Under the pieces are notes generated by a model. That model did no database searches and had not been told where the DNA came from. It saw only the letters and a program-made list of their open reading frames with translations. Shown here one piece after another: positions 8,048 to 16,905 of a stretch of 64,000 bases of DNA (positions within the stretch are counted from its first letter, which is position 1; every line of letters starts with the position of its first letter). The stretch lies in assembly GCA_018676675.1 (NCBI GenBank), contig JABHEG010000146.1:1-64000 (forward strand), written 5' to 3'. Origin of the DNA: Lentisphaerota bacterium. Its GTDB lineage: Bacteria > Verrucomicrobiota > Lentisphaeria > Oligosphaerales > JABHEG01. Made by a program: the position numbers and the translations under genes.

Positions 8048-9238
8048 ATGCAGAGAATGGCCATTAGTCGAGTTGTTGTTGTCGCCGCAGTTCTCCAGTC
8101 TGCCTGCCTGCTGCGGGCAGCCGAGGTGACGATACCTGTGGACTCACCTGCGGTTGTGTTCTCGCCTGGGAACTGGGTGGGAGATAGTGGGCGTGGGGGC
8201 GAACGCTATCGGCAGACGTGGAATCCGGGGGCTTATGCCCGGATTACCTGGGAGTCGACAGCCAAGAGCGCTGCCCCAACGCTGCTGCTTGATACATCCA
8301 CCTACGACGGAACCTTCAAGCCCCCGATCCTCGCCTGCAATCTGGATGGCGTCTGGGCCGGCAATTTCCCCTGTGCCGCCGAGATCCCTATCCCCGAAGT
8401 GAAGGGCACGAACACGCATGTGCTGACGGTGTACCTGAAGAAGAGCACCCAAGTCAAGCGTTGGGGCATGCCAGGTGTAAGCGGCCTGAACGTCGTGCGC
8501 ATCACGGGGCTGAAAGTCGCGGAAGGCAGCAAGCCCATCGCCGCCGCCGCGCGCCCGAAGTGGGCATTGATCGTTGGCGACAGCATCACGGAAGGTTGCG
8601 GTGCCTACGAACTCGAAGGCTACTCACACCTCGTCGGACAGGCCTTGGTGACACAGGGCTACGAGTACACCATAAGCGCTTGCGGCTGGAGCGGCTGGCT
8701 GAACCGAGGCGATCGTCCGCCAGGGGATGTGCCCGGGTATTACGTGGTGACCGGATCTGTCGACGGCACAGGTGGCGTCTACGATGAGGCGGCAAGCCGC
8801 TGGAACAAGATCGATGCCAACCACTCCCTGCTGGACGCTCAGAGCCGCATCAGCGCCTATGGCGGAACCGACCAGGAGCCCGGCGTGATCCTGATCAATT
8901 ACGGCACAAACGATGTGCTGCACAGATCGAACGCAAGTGATGTCGTCGCCAGCATGGAACAGTGCCTCATGGCGTTGCGCGACGCTGCTCCAGCCGCTCA
9001 CATCGTTTTCGTCATTCCGTTCGGGCAGTACAAAGCCGCGGAGATCCATAGGACTGTCCGGGACTACCAGGCAGCGCACCCGGATGACCAGCGCATTTTA
9101 GTCATCGACTTGGGGCCTGGCACAGCCCGGGCTCTGCGGGTCAAAAAGGGCTACTGGGGCGGACTGCACCCGAATGCCAGAGCCCATGCGACGTTCGCGG
9201 CCCAGATCGTCGCGCAACTGATGGTGACGCTCAACTGA
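8048..9238 (+). CDS. Secreted SGNH/GDSL esterase, CE2-like
   Basis: This encodes 396 aa. The ATG at 8048 follows GCAGGAGTG, and residues 1-24 form a signal peptide (LLRAA-E). Residues 25-165 are a jelly-roll-like N-terminal domain. The catalytic domain has block I GDSITEG (Ser179), block III NYGTND (Asn288) and a block V histidine in GGLHPN (His374). The usual block V Asp three residues before the His is Gly here. CE2 acetyl esterases share the jelly-roll plus SGNH arrangement and can work with a Ser-His dyad, so deacetylation of a plant- or algal-type glycan is plausible. The stop lies 44 bp from the stop of the convergent DUF4838 gene. Confidence 0.87.
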   Translation: MQRMAISRVVVVAAVLQSACLLRAAEVTIPVDSPAVVFSPGNWVGDSGRGGERYRQTWNPGAYARITWESTAKSAAPTLLLDTSTYDGTFKPPILACNLDGVWAGNFPCAAEIPIPEVKGTNTHVLTVYLKKSTQVKRWGMPGVSGLNVVRITGLKVAEGSKPIAAAARPKWALIVGDSITEGCGAYELEGYSHLVGQALVTQGYEYTISACGWSGWLNRGDRPPGDVPGYYVVTGSVDGTGGVYDEAASRWNKIDANHSLLDAQSRISAYGGTDQEPGVILINYGTNDVLHRSNASDVVASMEQCLMALRDAAPAAHIVFVIPFGQYKAAEIHRTVRDYQAAHPDDQRILVIDLGPGTARALRVKKGYWGGLHPNARAHATFAAQIVAQLMVTLN

Positions 9239-9242
9239 ACGC

Positions 9243-9281
9243 GTTCGTAGTGAGCGACGTAGGCTCTGCGGAGTCGCGTTG
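9243..9281 (+). repeat. Dispersed repeat family R1, copy 3
   Basis: This copy (GTTCGTAGTGAGCGACGTAG at its start) fills essentially the whole 44-bp gap between the stops of two convergent genes at 9238 and 9283. The position suggests a role as a shared 3'-end structure or an insertion target at gene ends. Confidence 0.8.
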
Positions 9282-9282
9282 C

Positions 9283-11811
9283 CTATTTGGCCAGTTTCAC
9301 TTCCCCGAGACGGTCCACTTCTCGCACGGTGCAGTAGCTGACCCACGTATCAATGCCGTAACGCGGCTCCTGGGCCAGGGCGGGATTACTGGTGCGAAGC
9401 ACGTTCATGTAGATGGTCTCGCCCGGTTTGACCGGTTGGTCCACCAGGGATACCAGAGGCCAGCTCATCCGGGTCACCCAGCGGCTCCCACCTGTGTCTG
9501 TCGCCGCCCGGAAGCCGGTCTCGGCCATCTTGACGTTCTGCCGCCAGTTCACCTCGCCATGCGACAGAGCCACTGTCATACCGGTGGGGCCCACGGCGTA
9601 TTGCCGGAAGGGCTGCGCGCGTTGTCGGGCAAAAAGTGGCTCCCAGCAATCGAAGCAGAAGATCTGAGCAGAGACCTCAAGCTGATCCTCCGTGACATTC
9701 TCCTCCACGAGCTCGAGGTAGAAGTGCTCCCCGTCGTGACAGACACGTCCACCGAACGTCCGTCGGGACGCCGCGTCGCCACCGCGTAAGTACCACGTGC
9801 TTCCCAAGCTCCCACCCTTGTTCCACTCGACCTTGGTCGGGTCGCCCCCCGCTGACGGCACACGCGTGGCAACCACCGACGGAATCGGCGCCTTCATCCT
9901 CTCTACGAACGTCTCACGTCCCGTCTGCATGTAACGCCACACGCCCTTATCCCACAGGTCGACCAAGCGCGCCCCCTGCCCGCGGCCCTTCTTCTTTGCC
10001 GCATCCATTGAGCGCCCGAGAGCAGACATTGTCTTGGCGTCACCCAGGTGTTCCCAGGCAATCCGCACGGTCTGGTGCCCGTTGTAGGGCTCTCCGCTTG
10101 GAGCGGGAGGAATCAGCGCCGGATCGCAGTAACGACTCTCCGCGAGTTTGTACCAGTCAGCCATGGGCTTGCCGGCCGAGCCGTAGGCGGAAAAGTAGGT
10201 CTTGAGCAAGACCTCGACATCACGGCTAGGATCATCCATCAGTTTGTAGCTGACGTAGTTCTCCACCTCGCCATCGAACCCGCAGTGGAAGATCCCCTGC
10301 ACGTTGATCGACCGGTAGTAGTCGAACTGCTTCTTGAGTTCCCGCGCGAAGAAACCGGGGAAACAGTAGAACTTGCCGTTGTTGGCGATCTCTTTTGGGA
10401 AACAGTGGTAATGCCAGATGTAAAGGGGAACGTGGGGCTGCCTGTCCTTCCACTCCTGCAGGCGAGCGAACTGCTGCTTGAGGTGTTTCGGAGCCGTCGC
10501 GCAGTTACGCTGGGCTGAGATGCAGAAGTGGACCGCGACGTTGTCCTCTACCCGCAGATCTGTCGGCAATCCCTCGTGGGTCATGTAGGCAAGGGTCGAC
10601 ACCGCTTTGTCCGGGTGGGAAGCCTTGATCTCCCGTGCCACCGCATTCACGAAACGGAACCAGTACGTGCTGTGTTGGCTCGGGCGCTCGCGTTCCAGTT
10701 CGAACTGAGGCGTGCAGGTGTCGCACCGGCAGAACGCGGAGTTGTCCATAGGTTCAAGGGCAAAGAAGCTCTTCCCCCAGAGATATCCCAAAGAGCCGAC
10801 GGTGCGCCATCGCTTACGGAATCCGCCGTTGTCGAAGTAGTCGCGGATGTCCGTCACGACTTGGGCGACGGTGGCTGGGTTGCTGTAGCAGAGCTGCGGC
10901 GGCTCTTCCCCCCCGTAGCCATGGGCAAAATACTCGGGGTGGTGCTCTTCGAAGTTCTTGTGGCCTGTGTGCCAGAAGCGCTCGTACAGGGTGTAGAACG
11001 AGTGATTGCACTGGCGTTGGTCGCCACCTGCTTTCATGCGGTGTTGGAAGAGCCGGTTCTGCGTGCGAAGTGCAGCGGTGAACGCCCGCTCATTGGTGTA
11101 GATGGCGGTCAGGCGCGGATAGGCGGCGGCCATGTAGTCGGCGGCTTCAGGTGTGCCCTTCCTCCAGAGCCCCCCGCCGTACTGGTAGCGGGCCCCATCC
11201 CAGGCGGCTCCCCCGCCACGGAACGGCATCACAGGTTGACGCCGGACTTCGGCACCGGTCACCGTAAGTGTTTTCGTGCCGCGGAGGAACGTTCCGAAAT
11301 CAGTTGGGTTGATCCAGCGGACACCGCAGAACGCCTCCAGGAAGTCGTACGCCGCATACATCGTGCCCTGTTCATCGTACAGACCAGGCCATGTACTCAC
11401 GGCGTTGGCGTTGGTCAGGTAGTCGTAATCCACCCGCCCGCGATCGTCCTCATCTCGTCCCATGAGGACAATGGTCTCGGGCAGGAATCGGATGAGGTAT
11501 TCCTGGTGGTCAAAGCTCGCGTTGTCGAGACCAAGAGATCGTGTTGCGCTGCTCTCCCCAACCAGAATGCGGATCCCGGGCATCGTGGCTGCATCGGTGA
11601 CGATCGGCAGCGTCGCACGGGTCACGAGCCGGAGATGGTGCTGGAGTTCGTGAGCTGCCAGCTGGGCCGGGCGAGTCGCGTCGTCAGCGATCACGATGGC
11701 CGCCAGGGGCTTGCTGTCGCGGATCAGCGTGAGAGAATGCTGTTCGGCAGCGGTCGTGGGCGTGACGGCGGCTAAGGCAAGTGCGGGTCCAACCAAAAGC
11801 AACTGACGCAT
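9283..11811 (-). CDS. Secreted DUF4838 protein with C-terminal CBM9-like module
   Basis: This encodes 842 aa. The ATG at 11811 follows GGGGAG and begins a clean signal peptide (PTTAA-E). Residues about 25-110 resemble the GH20b/GH67N-type N-terminal domain (AAHELQHHLR). The central part is a DUF4838 TIM-barrel-like region with a CRCDTC cysteine pair. The last 180 residues have the spacing of a CBM9-like module, with a final MSWPLVSL segment. DUF4838 proteins occur widely in PVC glycan loci and are related to hexosaminidase or glucuronidase folds, but their reaction is unsettled. It is followed leftward by no further gene and ends against the esterase gene. Confidence 0.87.
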   Translation of the reverse strand: MRQLLLVGPALALAAVTPTTAAEQHSLTLIRDSKPLAAIVIADDATRPAQLAAHELQHHLRLVTRATLPIVTDAATMPGIRILVGESSATRSLGLDNASFDHQEYLIRFLPETIVLMGRDEDDRGRVDYDYLTNANAVSTWPGLYDEQGTMYAAYDFLEAFCGVRWINPTDFGTFLRGTKTLTVTGAEVRRQPVMPFRGGGAAWDGARYQYGGGLWRKGTPEAADYMAAAYPRLTAIYTNERAFTAALRTQNRLFQHRMKAGGDQRQCNHSFYTLYERFWHTGHKNFEEHHPEYFAHGYGGEEPPQLCYSNPATVAQVVTDIRDYFDNGGFRKRWRTVGSLGYLWGKSFFALEPMDNSAFCRCDTCTPQFELERERPSQHSTYWFRFVNAVAREIKASHPDKAVSTLAYMTHEGLPTDLRVEDNVAVHFCISAQRNCATAPKHLKQQFARLQEWKDRQPHVPLYIWHYHCFPKEIANNGKFYCFPGFFARELKKQFDYYRSINVQGIFHCGFDGEVENYVSYKLMDDPSRDVEVLLKTYFSAYGSAGKPMADWYKLAESRYCDPALIPPAPSGEPYNGHQTVRIAWEHLGDAKTMSALGRSMDAAKKKGRGQGARLVDLWDKGVWRYMQTGRETFVERMKAPIPSVVATRVPSAGGDPTKVEWNKGGSLGSTWYLRGGDAASRRTFGGRVCHDGEHFYLELVEENVTEDQLEVSAQIFCFDCWEPLFARQRAQPFRQYAVGPTGMTVALSHGEVNWRQNVKMAETGFRAATDTGGSRWVTRMSWPLVSLVDQPVKPGETIYMNVLRTSNPALAQEPRYGIDTWVSYCTVREVDRLGEVKLAK

Positions 11812-12065
11812 CGTGTTCTCCCCGTAGAAACAGCTCCTCGATGTACCTGGACGACTGGCTCGGTCTCGCCCGGACAGGGCGCATCTCAATCATCGCCGTT
11901 CGGGCTGACCGTCAGAGCCGCGACTGACGGAAGCGGTCGCTGCGTGATGTCGCCACCGGAAACCGCTCCCGAAAGTCGCGGCTCTGTTTAGGCACCGAGC
12001 AGCCGCACGCTATATCTCGCGACGTCACTGGCGCGCTCCTCTCCGCCAGCGGCACCCGCTTTCCA
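11812..12065. repeat. Intergenic spacer with 26-nt inverted-repeat element
   Basis: The gap between the isomerase stop and the DUF4838 start holds arms at 11913-11938 and 11961-11986 that pair at 22 of 26 positions (outer core CAGAGCCGCGACT) around a 22-nt loop. From memory, similar 'agagccgcgac' elements are common between genes in planctomycete genomes; I cannot check this here. It may terminate or attenuate transcription running left from the isomerase gene. Confidence 0.65.
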
Positions 12066-12959
12066 CTACCCCACCAGGGCGTCCTTACAGAACTGGACGC
12101 ACTTGCTGATCTCCTCGACGGCTCCGGATTCCTTGGGCACTCTGTATTCCAGCTCAACGTCCGCGGGGAACGTCAGCTTGTTCTTGGCCATGAACTGCAG
12201 GACGCCGGCGATGGGGGTCTCGCCTTGGCCGAATGGCATGTTCGGGCCCTTGTTCAGCTTGCGGTCTTTGAGGTGGAGGCTGAGAATCCGCTCATGGTGC
12301 TTCTCGATCAGGGCGATGGGGTCCTGATTTGTGCCGGCGACGTAGTGTCCGATATCCAGATTGATGCCGAGATACTTGCCGTAGGAGAGGATGTCGCCGT
12401 CGTAGGTCGTGGGTGTCAGCTGCATGTGGTTGTGGAAGCCGATCATGATCTCGTGCTTGTCGGCGATTGGGCCGAGCCGTTTGGCGGCAGGCTCGGAGAT
12501 CTCTCGGGTGATGCCCTTGGCGCCCAGTGCCTTCGCGACGTTGAAGTAGCGCTCGATTTTCTCCTCAGGCATCTTGGGGTTGCCGATGCTGCCGAACTTG
12601 ACGATGTGGATGGCGACGCCGGCGTCGCTATAGAGTCTGCGCAGGGCCTTGAAGCCATCCATGGGGTCGCCACCGGGGTTCTTCTTGTCGTAGGCCCGGG
12701 CAAAGCCTTCGGCCGGGCCACCCATCAGCTCAACGGAACTGATGCCGCATCGGGTGATGTAACCGAGCAGATCCTCGGCACTCTTCCCGGGCAGCGAACG
12801 AAAGCTGTACGTGATACAGCCGATCTGAACGCCGTTGAACATGGAGTTCGGCTTTTCCGGGGCTTCTTGAGCAACGCTCGGAAGCATGGCCGATGCACCC
12901 AATGCAGCGGCGCCGCCCAGGAAAACTCGTCTCGAAAGTGTGAAATCGTGGTCTGACAT
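12066..12959 (-). CDS. Tat-exported sugar phosphate isomerase/epimerase-like TIM barrel
   Basis: This encodes 297 aa. The ATG at 12959 follows AAGGGAGA. The N-terminus carries a twin-arginine signal (LSRRVFLGG) and an Ala-rich h-region. The mature protein is a xylose isomerase-like (AP endonuclease 2 family) TIM barrel: SSVELMG, GFHNH, NLDIGHYV and VELEYR supply the usual metal-binding Glu, His, Asp and Glu. The family isomerises or epimerises sugars, or acts on 3-keto sugars. Export by Tat implies periplasmic folding with a metal cofactor. Its substrate is unknown; a sugar released by neighbouring lyases is the natural guess. Confidence 0.87.
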   Translation of the reverse strand: MSDHDFTLSRRVFLGGAAALGASAMLPSVAQEAPEKPNSMFNGVQIGCITYSFRSLPGKSAEDLLGYITRCGISSVELMGGPAEGFARAYDKKNPGGDPMDGFKALRRLYSDAGVAIHIVKFGSIGNPKMPEEKIERYFNVAKALGAKGITREISEPAAKRLGPIADKHEIMIGFHNHMQLTPTTYDGDILSYGKYLGINLDIGHYVAGTNQDPIALIEKHHERILSLHLKDRKLNKGPNMPFGQGETPIAGVLQFMAKNKLTFPADVELEYRVPKESGAVEEISKCVQFCKDALVG

Positions 12960-13069
12960 CGTTCTCCCTTTCGGTAGCGACTGTCGATTCGTCCAGTGTA
13001 GGTAAGGATTGCCGAGAGGAGAGTCGGCCAGGCGTTCGCCTTGGCTGGTCGGCTGCCCACGGTTCCCAC

Positions 13070-13465
13070 TCACTCGGCCCAATTGGTTAGTCTCAGGCCC
13101 GGTATCCTGCTGAAGTGCCGCACGTTGTTGGTGACAACGCTGTAGTCCAGAACCAAGGCCGTGGCCCCGATCATGAGATCCAGATCGGCGACGGAGATTC
13201 CCTGCCCCTGCAATGCTGCCTTCGCCTCCCCGAAAAACTCCATGATTGCCGGCGTGACGTCAATGATCGGGAACATCTCCCGAATTCGGTACACCTTGGC
13301 CAGATTCTCGTGAACGCGCTGAGACCTCCGGGCTCCAAAAATCAGCTCCCCAAAAGTGACCACGCTGATCGCCTTGGGGGCGTCCGCATGGGAGGCAAAG
13401 TTGCGCACCACGTGCGCGTTCCCTTTGAGGGAGTAGATAATCGTGTCAGTATCAAGAAGGTACAT
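13070..13465 (-). CDS. vapC: VapC-like PIN-domain toxin ribonuclease
   Basis: This encodes 131 aa, the normal VapC length. It has the acidic PIN residues Asp5 (LLDTDTII), Glu40 (VTFGEL), Asp94 and Asp96 (SVADLDLMIG), plus the terminal TNNVRHF block typical of the VapC/FitB group. VapC toxins cleave RNA, commonly tRNA or rRNA, when the antitoxin is lost. The start codon overlaps the antitoxin stop as TGATG, which couples their translation. The pair interrupts the catabolic genes and looks like an independent stabilisation module. Confidence 0.92.
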   Translation of the reverse strand: MYLLDTDTIIYSLKGNAHVVRNFASHADAPKAISVVTFGELIFGARRSQRVHENLAKVYRIREMFPIIDVTPAIMEFFGEAKAALQGQGISVADLDLMIGATALVLDYSVVTNNVRHFSRIPGLRLTNWAE

Positions 13466-13734
13466 CAGAAAGGCTCTCGGAAGCGCCCGGGGCTCGATGT
13501 GCGCGCGTCCCGAATGTCCGCCGCTATCTCGTCTTCGGCCCTATCATCCTGCCAGGAGCCACAGAGCTGGAGGAACTGTTCCGTCGTCGTCTGGTGCTGG
13601 CTCGCAGGTCGCGAAAGGTAGTCTTTGATGATCGCGATGACTTCCTGGCTGATTGAACGGTTGTCCATCGCAGCTCGAGCACCGAGAGCTCGATAGAGTT
13701 GGTCGTCCATTGATCTGACTTGCAGTGTGGCCAT
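13465..13734 (-). CDS. vapB: VapB/FitA-like ribbon-helix-helix antitoxin
   Basis: This encodes 89 aa from the ATG at 13734, which has AGGGAG upstream. The N-terminal half (ATLQVRSMDDQLYRAL, then RSISQEVIAIIKDYL) is a ribbon-helix-helix DNA-binding motif of the FitA/Arc type. The C-terminal tail, ending in an acidic helix with DEIAADIRDAR, is the part that normally blocks the PIN active site. It should repress its own operon with VapC through the inverted repeat at 13789-13821. Confidence 0.9.
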   Translation of the reverse strand: MATLQVRSMDDQLYRALGARAAMDNRSISQEVIAIIKDYLSRPASQHQTTTEQFLQLCGSWQDDRAEDEIAADIRDARTSSPGRFREPF

Positions 13735-13776
13735 TGATGGCTCCCTGAATCGCTCGCACTCACCCGGTACGCTCTG

Positions 13777-13821
13777 ACGATAGCACACGATTCATGCACT
13801 TGCAATCAATATGCATGAATC
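13777..13821 (-). promoter_or_regulatory. Promoter and palindromic operator of the vapBC cassette
   Basis: A perfect 10-bp inverted repeat, GATTCATGCA (13789-13798) and TGCATGAATC (13812-13821), is separated by 13 bp. On the minus strand a TTGCAA -35 (13800-13805) and TATCGT -10 (13777-13782) are 17 bp apart and overlap the repeat. This is the expected arrangement for ribbon-helix-helix autorepression of a toxin-antitoxin operon starting at 13734. Confidence 0.75.
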
Positions 13822-13870
13822 AGCCTCGTTTCCTTCGCCACCTGGGAAGCCTCTAACCGAAGAGAGCTCC

Positions 13871-16732
13871 TCAGCGCTCAATGCTGAACGGCTTGAGCCC
13901 ATGGTCCGGTTTGACGTTGAGTAGCACAGGCGTTCGACCCGGCGTGCTGACGCGAAGTCGAGCGACTTGCCACCTGGGTTTGCCGGAGGCGTCGTCGACC
14001 CACTCAAGCGTGGGTGTCTGTCCGTCCAAGGCGATTGCCCAGGCCAGTGCGGTTGCCTTTGCGCGTCGTCTCAGGACAAGACACGGGACTTGGGCGTGGG
14101 CTCCACCTATCCCCGGACCGGTGGCGGTAATGACCTCGGTCGGCGCTCCGCCTGCACAGGTGAACGTCACGTTCCAGTCCTCGTCGATACAGGTCCCGGC
14201 CGTTATCCCGCCCTCTCCATCGTGGGCGGTCGGCGTTCTGAGCGTTCTGTATACAGGATTGTTGGGCGGGGTCCAGGGCCGGCCCGGGGGGAGCTGGGTC
14301 CACGTGCCGGACTGGTGGTAAGCGAGGTCCAGTCGGCGTTCGCGGTCACTCACGATCTGGTCCACGAACACGACGAGGTTTTGGTCGAGAAGTGCAGCCG
14401 TCCGCACGAAGCGAACATCTGGGATGGCTTCTCCATCGTCAAGCATGGCGTAGTCGATGTCGCCCTCCGTCCCGAACGCGAGGCATTTGGCCGGGCGACG
14501 CTCTTGTGACGTCTCGTCGACCATCAAGGTGCTGTGGGAGAGTGTTGTCTTGTACCAATCCCGCTGCAGGTCCAAGCCGTAGGAGAGGCTTCCCGGATCG
14601 GGTGAGACAATCTTGCCGCGCGCGTAGAGGATGAAGCCGAGCCGGTCGGGATGGTCATGGTAGCCGGCAGACGGGCTGTACTTGAGGCATAGCCACGTTG
14701 TGTTCTCGCCTTCCCCTTTGGCCAGGACTGCGTAGCCGGCGTCTTTGTGATTCACGCTCCTGGCCGACACATTCGGCTCCCCCCCGGCCGCGGGGATGCC
14801 GTGCAGCAGAGCGTCGCGGGTGGCGCGTTTGCCGTAGGAGAGCATGGCGTGGAAGGCAGGCTCGTCCCACCGGGCCGCCGCGAGTTCGTAACGCGCGCTT
14901 GATCTGGTCAGGTCGATGAGCCCAGCATCGTTGAAGTTGGGTAGTCGCAGATCGGGCATGGCAAAATCCAGGGGCGCCTGGTAGAGACTCTTGAGCGTCG
15001 GGACATACAGATCGATGCCGCAGTGCCGGCAGGCCTCGGTGAGTGGCACCAAAGCGGACATCGTGTAGAAGTGGTATCCCCACGAGCCCTCGTACCAAAC
15101 ACCACCGGGCAGGATCCCCTCCTTGAGTTGCTGCCAGTAGCCCTCGGCCTGGTCATGCAATGCCTTGTTCAGGAGTTCGGGATCGTTGTAGAGCAGACCA
15201 ACCAGACCGAGGGCGGAGTTTTTCCAGCACTGGATGTTGTGGACATAACAGCGCACGGGATCGATACTGTCGCGCAGGGCCGGATAGAACACGTTGTCCG
15301 CAAGGCGACGCCGTTCGGACTCCGACAAGCGGCCCCAGATCATGTCGGTGGCCTGGGCCATGTCGATCACCCATGTCGACTCGGTCAGGTAGTTTGCCGT
15401 TGCGCGACCTATTCCGTGCGTTTTGGGATCACCGTGCCGGGTTCGGGGATAGCTGAGGTATGTCTCGGCGTAGGCCAGGAGGATGTCCCGGGCTCTGGAC
15501 GCGTACTGTGCATCACCCGTGATCTGGTGAACGAAAGCCTGATCGCGTGCTTCCCGCGCCCACGCGGCATGGACATACCCGATCTTGACTCCATCCAGGT
15601 CAGTTTGGAACGATGCCGGATCACCATGGAAGACCGCCCCGGTTTTCCGGTCAATGTGTTCCCACTCCCACGGGCCGATCTTCTTCGCCGCTCTCAGGTG
15701 GCCCCCGGTTTTCGGGTTCGCGTAGTGATGAGCCGCCACCCCTCCTCTCGTCGGTAGCTCAATGGCACGTTCGAGGGCATGATCGGCCTTCTTCCTCAGC
15801 TTGTTCCAGTACGTATCGGCCCATGCGTGGCTCCGGATACGGTCTTTGATCTTGACGACGTGATCGCTGTCGACCAGGAGCCGTGGGTGGGGTGGGAGCG
15901 GGAGCGGTTTGAGGACGTGCAACATGCGCCGCGTCCGAGTGAGTTCGACCCCGTACTGCTCGGCCCAGAGAGGGGTGGCAAGGCTCGCCAACGGCCGCAG
16001 TCTGGCAAAGGCTTCCCTATCGATCGGAATGGGCACCAGTTTCTCAATCGACTGCCCCGCGGCAAGTGTCAACAGGTTCCCGGTTGCTGCTCCCAGTCCG
16101 TAGTTCACGACAATGTCATGGTTCCCCGGGTTGCTGAACGTGATTGGGGCAAGCCAGTTGTCTCCGTCCTGACGCGACGTCGCAACACGCACCTGGAACG
16201 TCCCGGCAAGGGCAACGACATGGTCCACGAACAGGCGCACGTTTGACCCTCGATCCGTCTGTGTTCGGAACTCGATAACGCGCAGGTCGCTGGGATCGCC
16301 CTGAATCCCTCCTCTTGCCGCGAAGCTGACCTGAGCCGGCGTCCACTCACGCGGCACAGCCGCCTTACCCTTCCGCCAGACGGGGAAGACCAGCTGTCGT
16401 CCCTCGTGCATGCTCGGGCAGCGCGTCTTGATCGTGATGCTTCTGAGGCCGTCACCTTTGACCCGCCACCAGAATGCCAACCCAGCAAAGTCGCCCAGAT
16501 CGGGTCCGGCATCCGCGACGAATAGGGGGAAGAACGACGTCTTGCCGGGGGGGACATTCCATACGACAGCACCTTCATCAACCTTTGCCTCGGCTGTCCC
16601 TTCCGCACCGCGGAACTGCTCGGGCGATTCTGCCGGGTTGATGACCCTGAATGCAGGGCCTGGGGCGGCGTGGGTTCCCGGTGCCAGCAAGGCTGATATG
16701 GCAATTGCGCACAAGATAGAGCGGGTCTTCAT
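13871..16732 (-). CDS. Secreted heparinase II/III-like polysaccharide lyase, multidomain
   Basis: This encodes 953 aa with a signal peptide (residues 1-22, GTHA-A). Residues about 25-180 resemble a CBM-type sandwich, and 180-270 a short Ig-like domain. Residues 285-620 form the alpha/alpha toroid of alginate/chondroitin lyases (AWAREARDQAFVHQITGD, then RATANYLTESTWV). From about 650 comes the heparinase II/III beta-sandwich, with YHDHPDRLGF near 694 and LSHSTLMVDE supplying the His residues usual in this fold. Such enzymes cleave uronic-acid polysaccharides by beta-elimination. The gene starts a leftward run and is separated from the vapBC promoter by only about 50 bp. Confidence 0.87.
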   Translation of the reverse strand: MKTRSILCAIAISALLAPGTHAAPGPAFRVINPAESPEQFRGAEGTAEAKVDEGAVVWNVPPGKTSFFPLFVADAGPDLGDFAGLAFWWRVKGDGLRSITIKTRCPSMHEGRQLVFPVWRKGKAAVPREWTPAQVSFAARGGIQGDPSDLRVIEFRTQTDRGSNVRLFVDHVVALAGTFQVRVATSRQDGDNWLAPITFSNPGNHDIVVNYGLGAATGNLLTLAAGQSIEKLVPIPIDREAFARLRPLASLATPLWAEQYGVELTRTRRMLHVLKPLPLPPHPRLLVDSDHVVKIKDRIRSHAWADTYWNKLRKKADHALERAIELPTRGGVAAHHYANPKTGGHLRAAKKIGPWEWEHIDRKTGAVFHGDPASFQTDLDGVKIGYVHAAWAREARDQAFVHQITGDAQYASRARDILLAYAETYLSYPRTRHGDPKTHGIGRATANYLTESTWVIDMAQATDMIWGRLSESERRRLADNVFYPALRDSIDPVRCYVHNIQCWKNSALGLVGLLYNDPELLNKALHDQAEGYWQQLKEGILPGGVWYEGSWGYHFYTMSALVPLTEACRHCGIDLYVPTLKSLYQAPLDFAMPDLRLPNFNDAGLIDLTRSSARYELAAARWDEPAFHAMLSYGKRATRDALLHGIPAAGGEPNVSARSVNHKDAGYAVLAKGEGENTTWLCLKYSPSAGYHDHPDRLGFILYARGKIVSPDPGSLSYGLDLQRDWYKTTLSHSTLMVDETSQERRPAKCLAFGTEGDIDYAMLDDGEAIPDVRFVRTAALLDQNLVVFVDQIVSDRERRLDLAYHQSGTWTQLPPGRPWTPPNNPVYRTLRTPTAHDGEGGITAGTCIDEDWNVTFTCAGGAPTEVITATGPGIGGAHAQVPCLVLRRRAKATALAWAIALDGQTPTLEWVDDASGKPRWQVARLRVSTPGRTPVLLNVKPDHGLKPFSIER

Positions 16733-16835
16733 GGTCGCCTCATTCGTTGGTCGGCAAGGCAGACTTGTCTTTTCTTGTCAGCCGAACCGTGGTTCCAGGA
16801 CTCCGGGCGAGGAAGATTCGTCGGTTTCTCCATGC

Positions 16836-16864
16836 TTGACATATGCTGCTGGCGGGCACATAGT
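16836..16864 (+). promoter_or_regulatory. Sigma-70-like promoter of the DUF4143 ATPase gene
   Basis: A consensus TTGACA (16836-16841) is followed after 17 bp by CATAGT (16859-16864), 42 bp before the ATG at 16906. The surrounding 173-bp divergent spacer is more AT-rich than its neighbours. I see no clear Shine-Dalgarno before the ATG. Confidence 0.5.
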
Positions 16865-16905
16865 TTCTGTATAGAAGAAATGTAGCGACTACAATAGTAT
16901 TTGTC

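Noticed and set aside
10528..11775. 415-codon plus-strand open frame
   Set aside because: It is antisense to the DUF4838 gene, whose domain content is clear.
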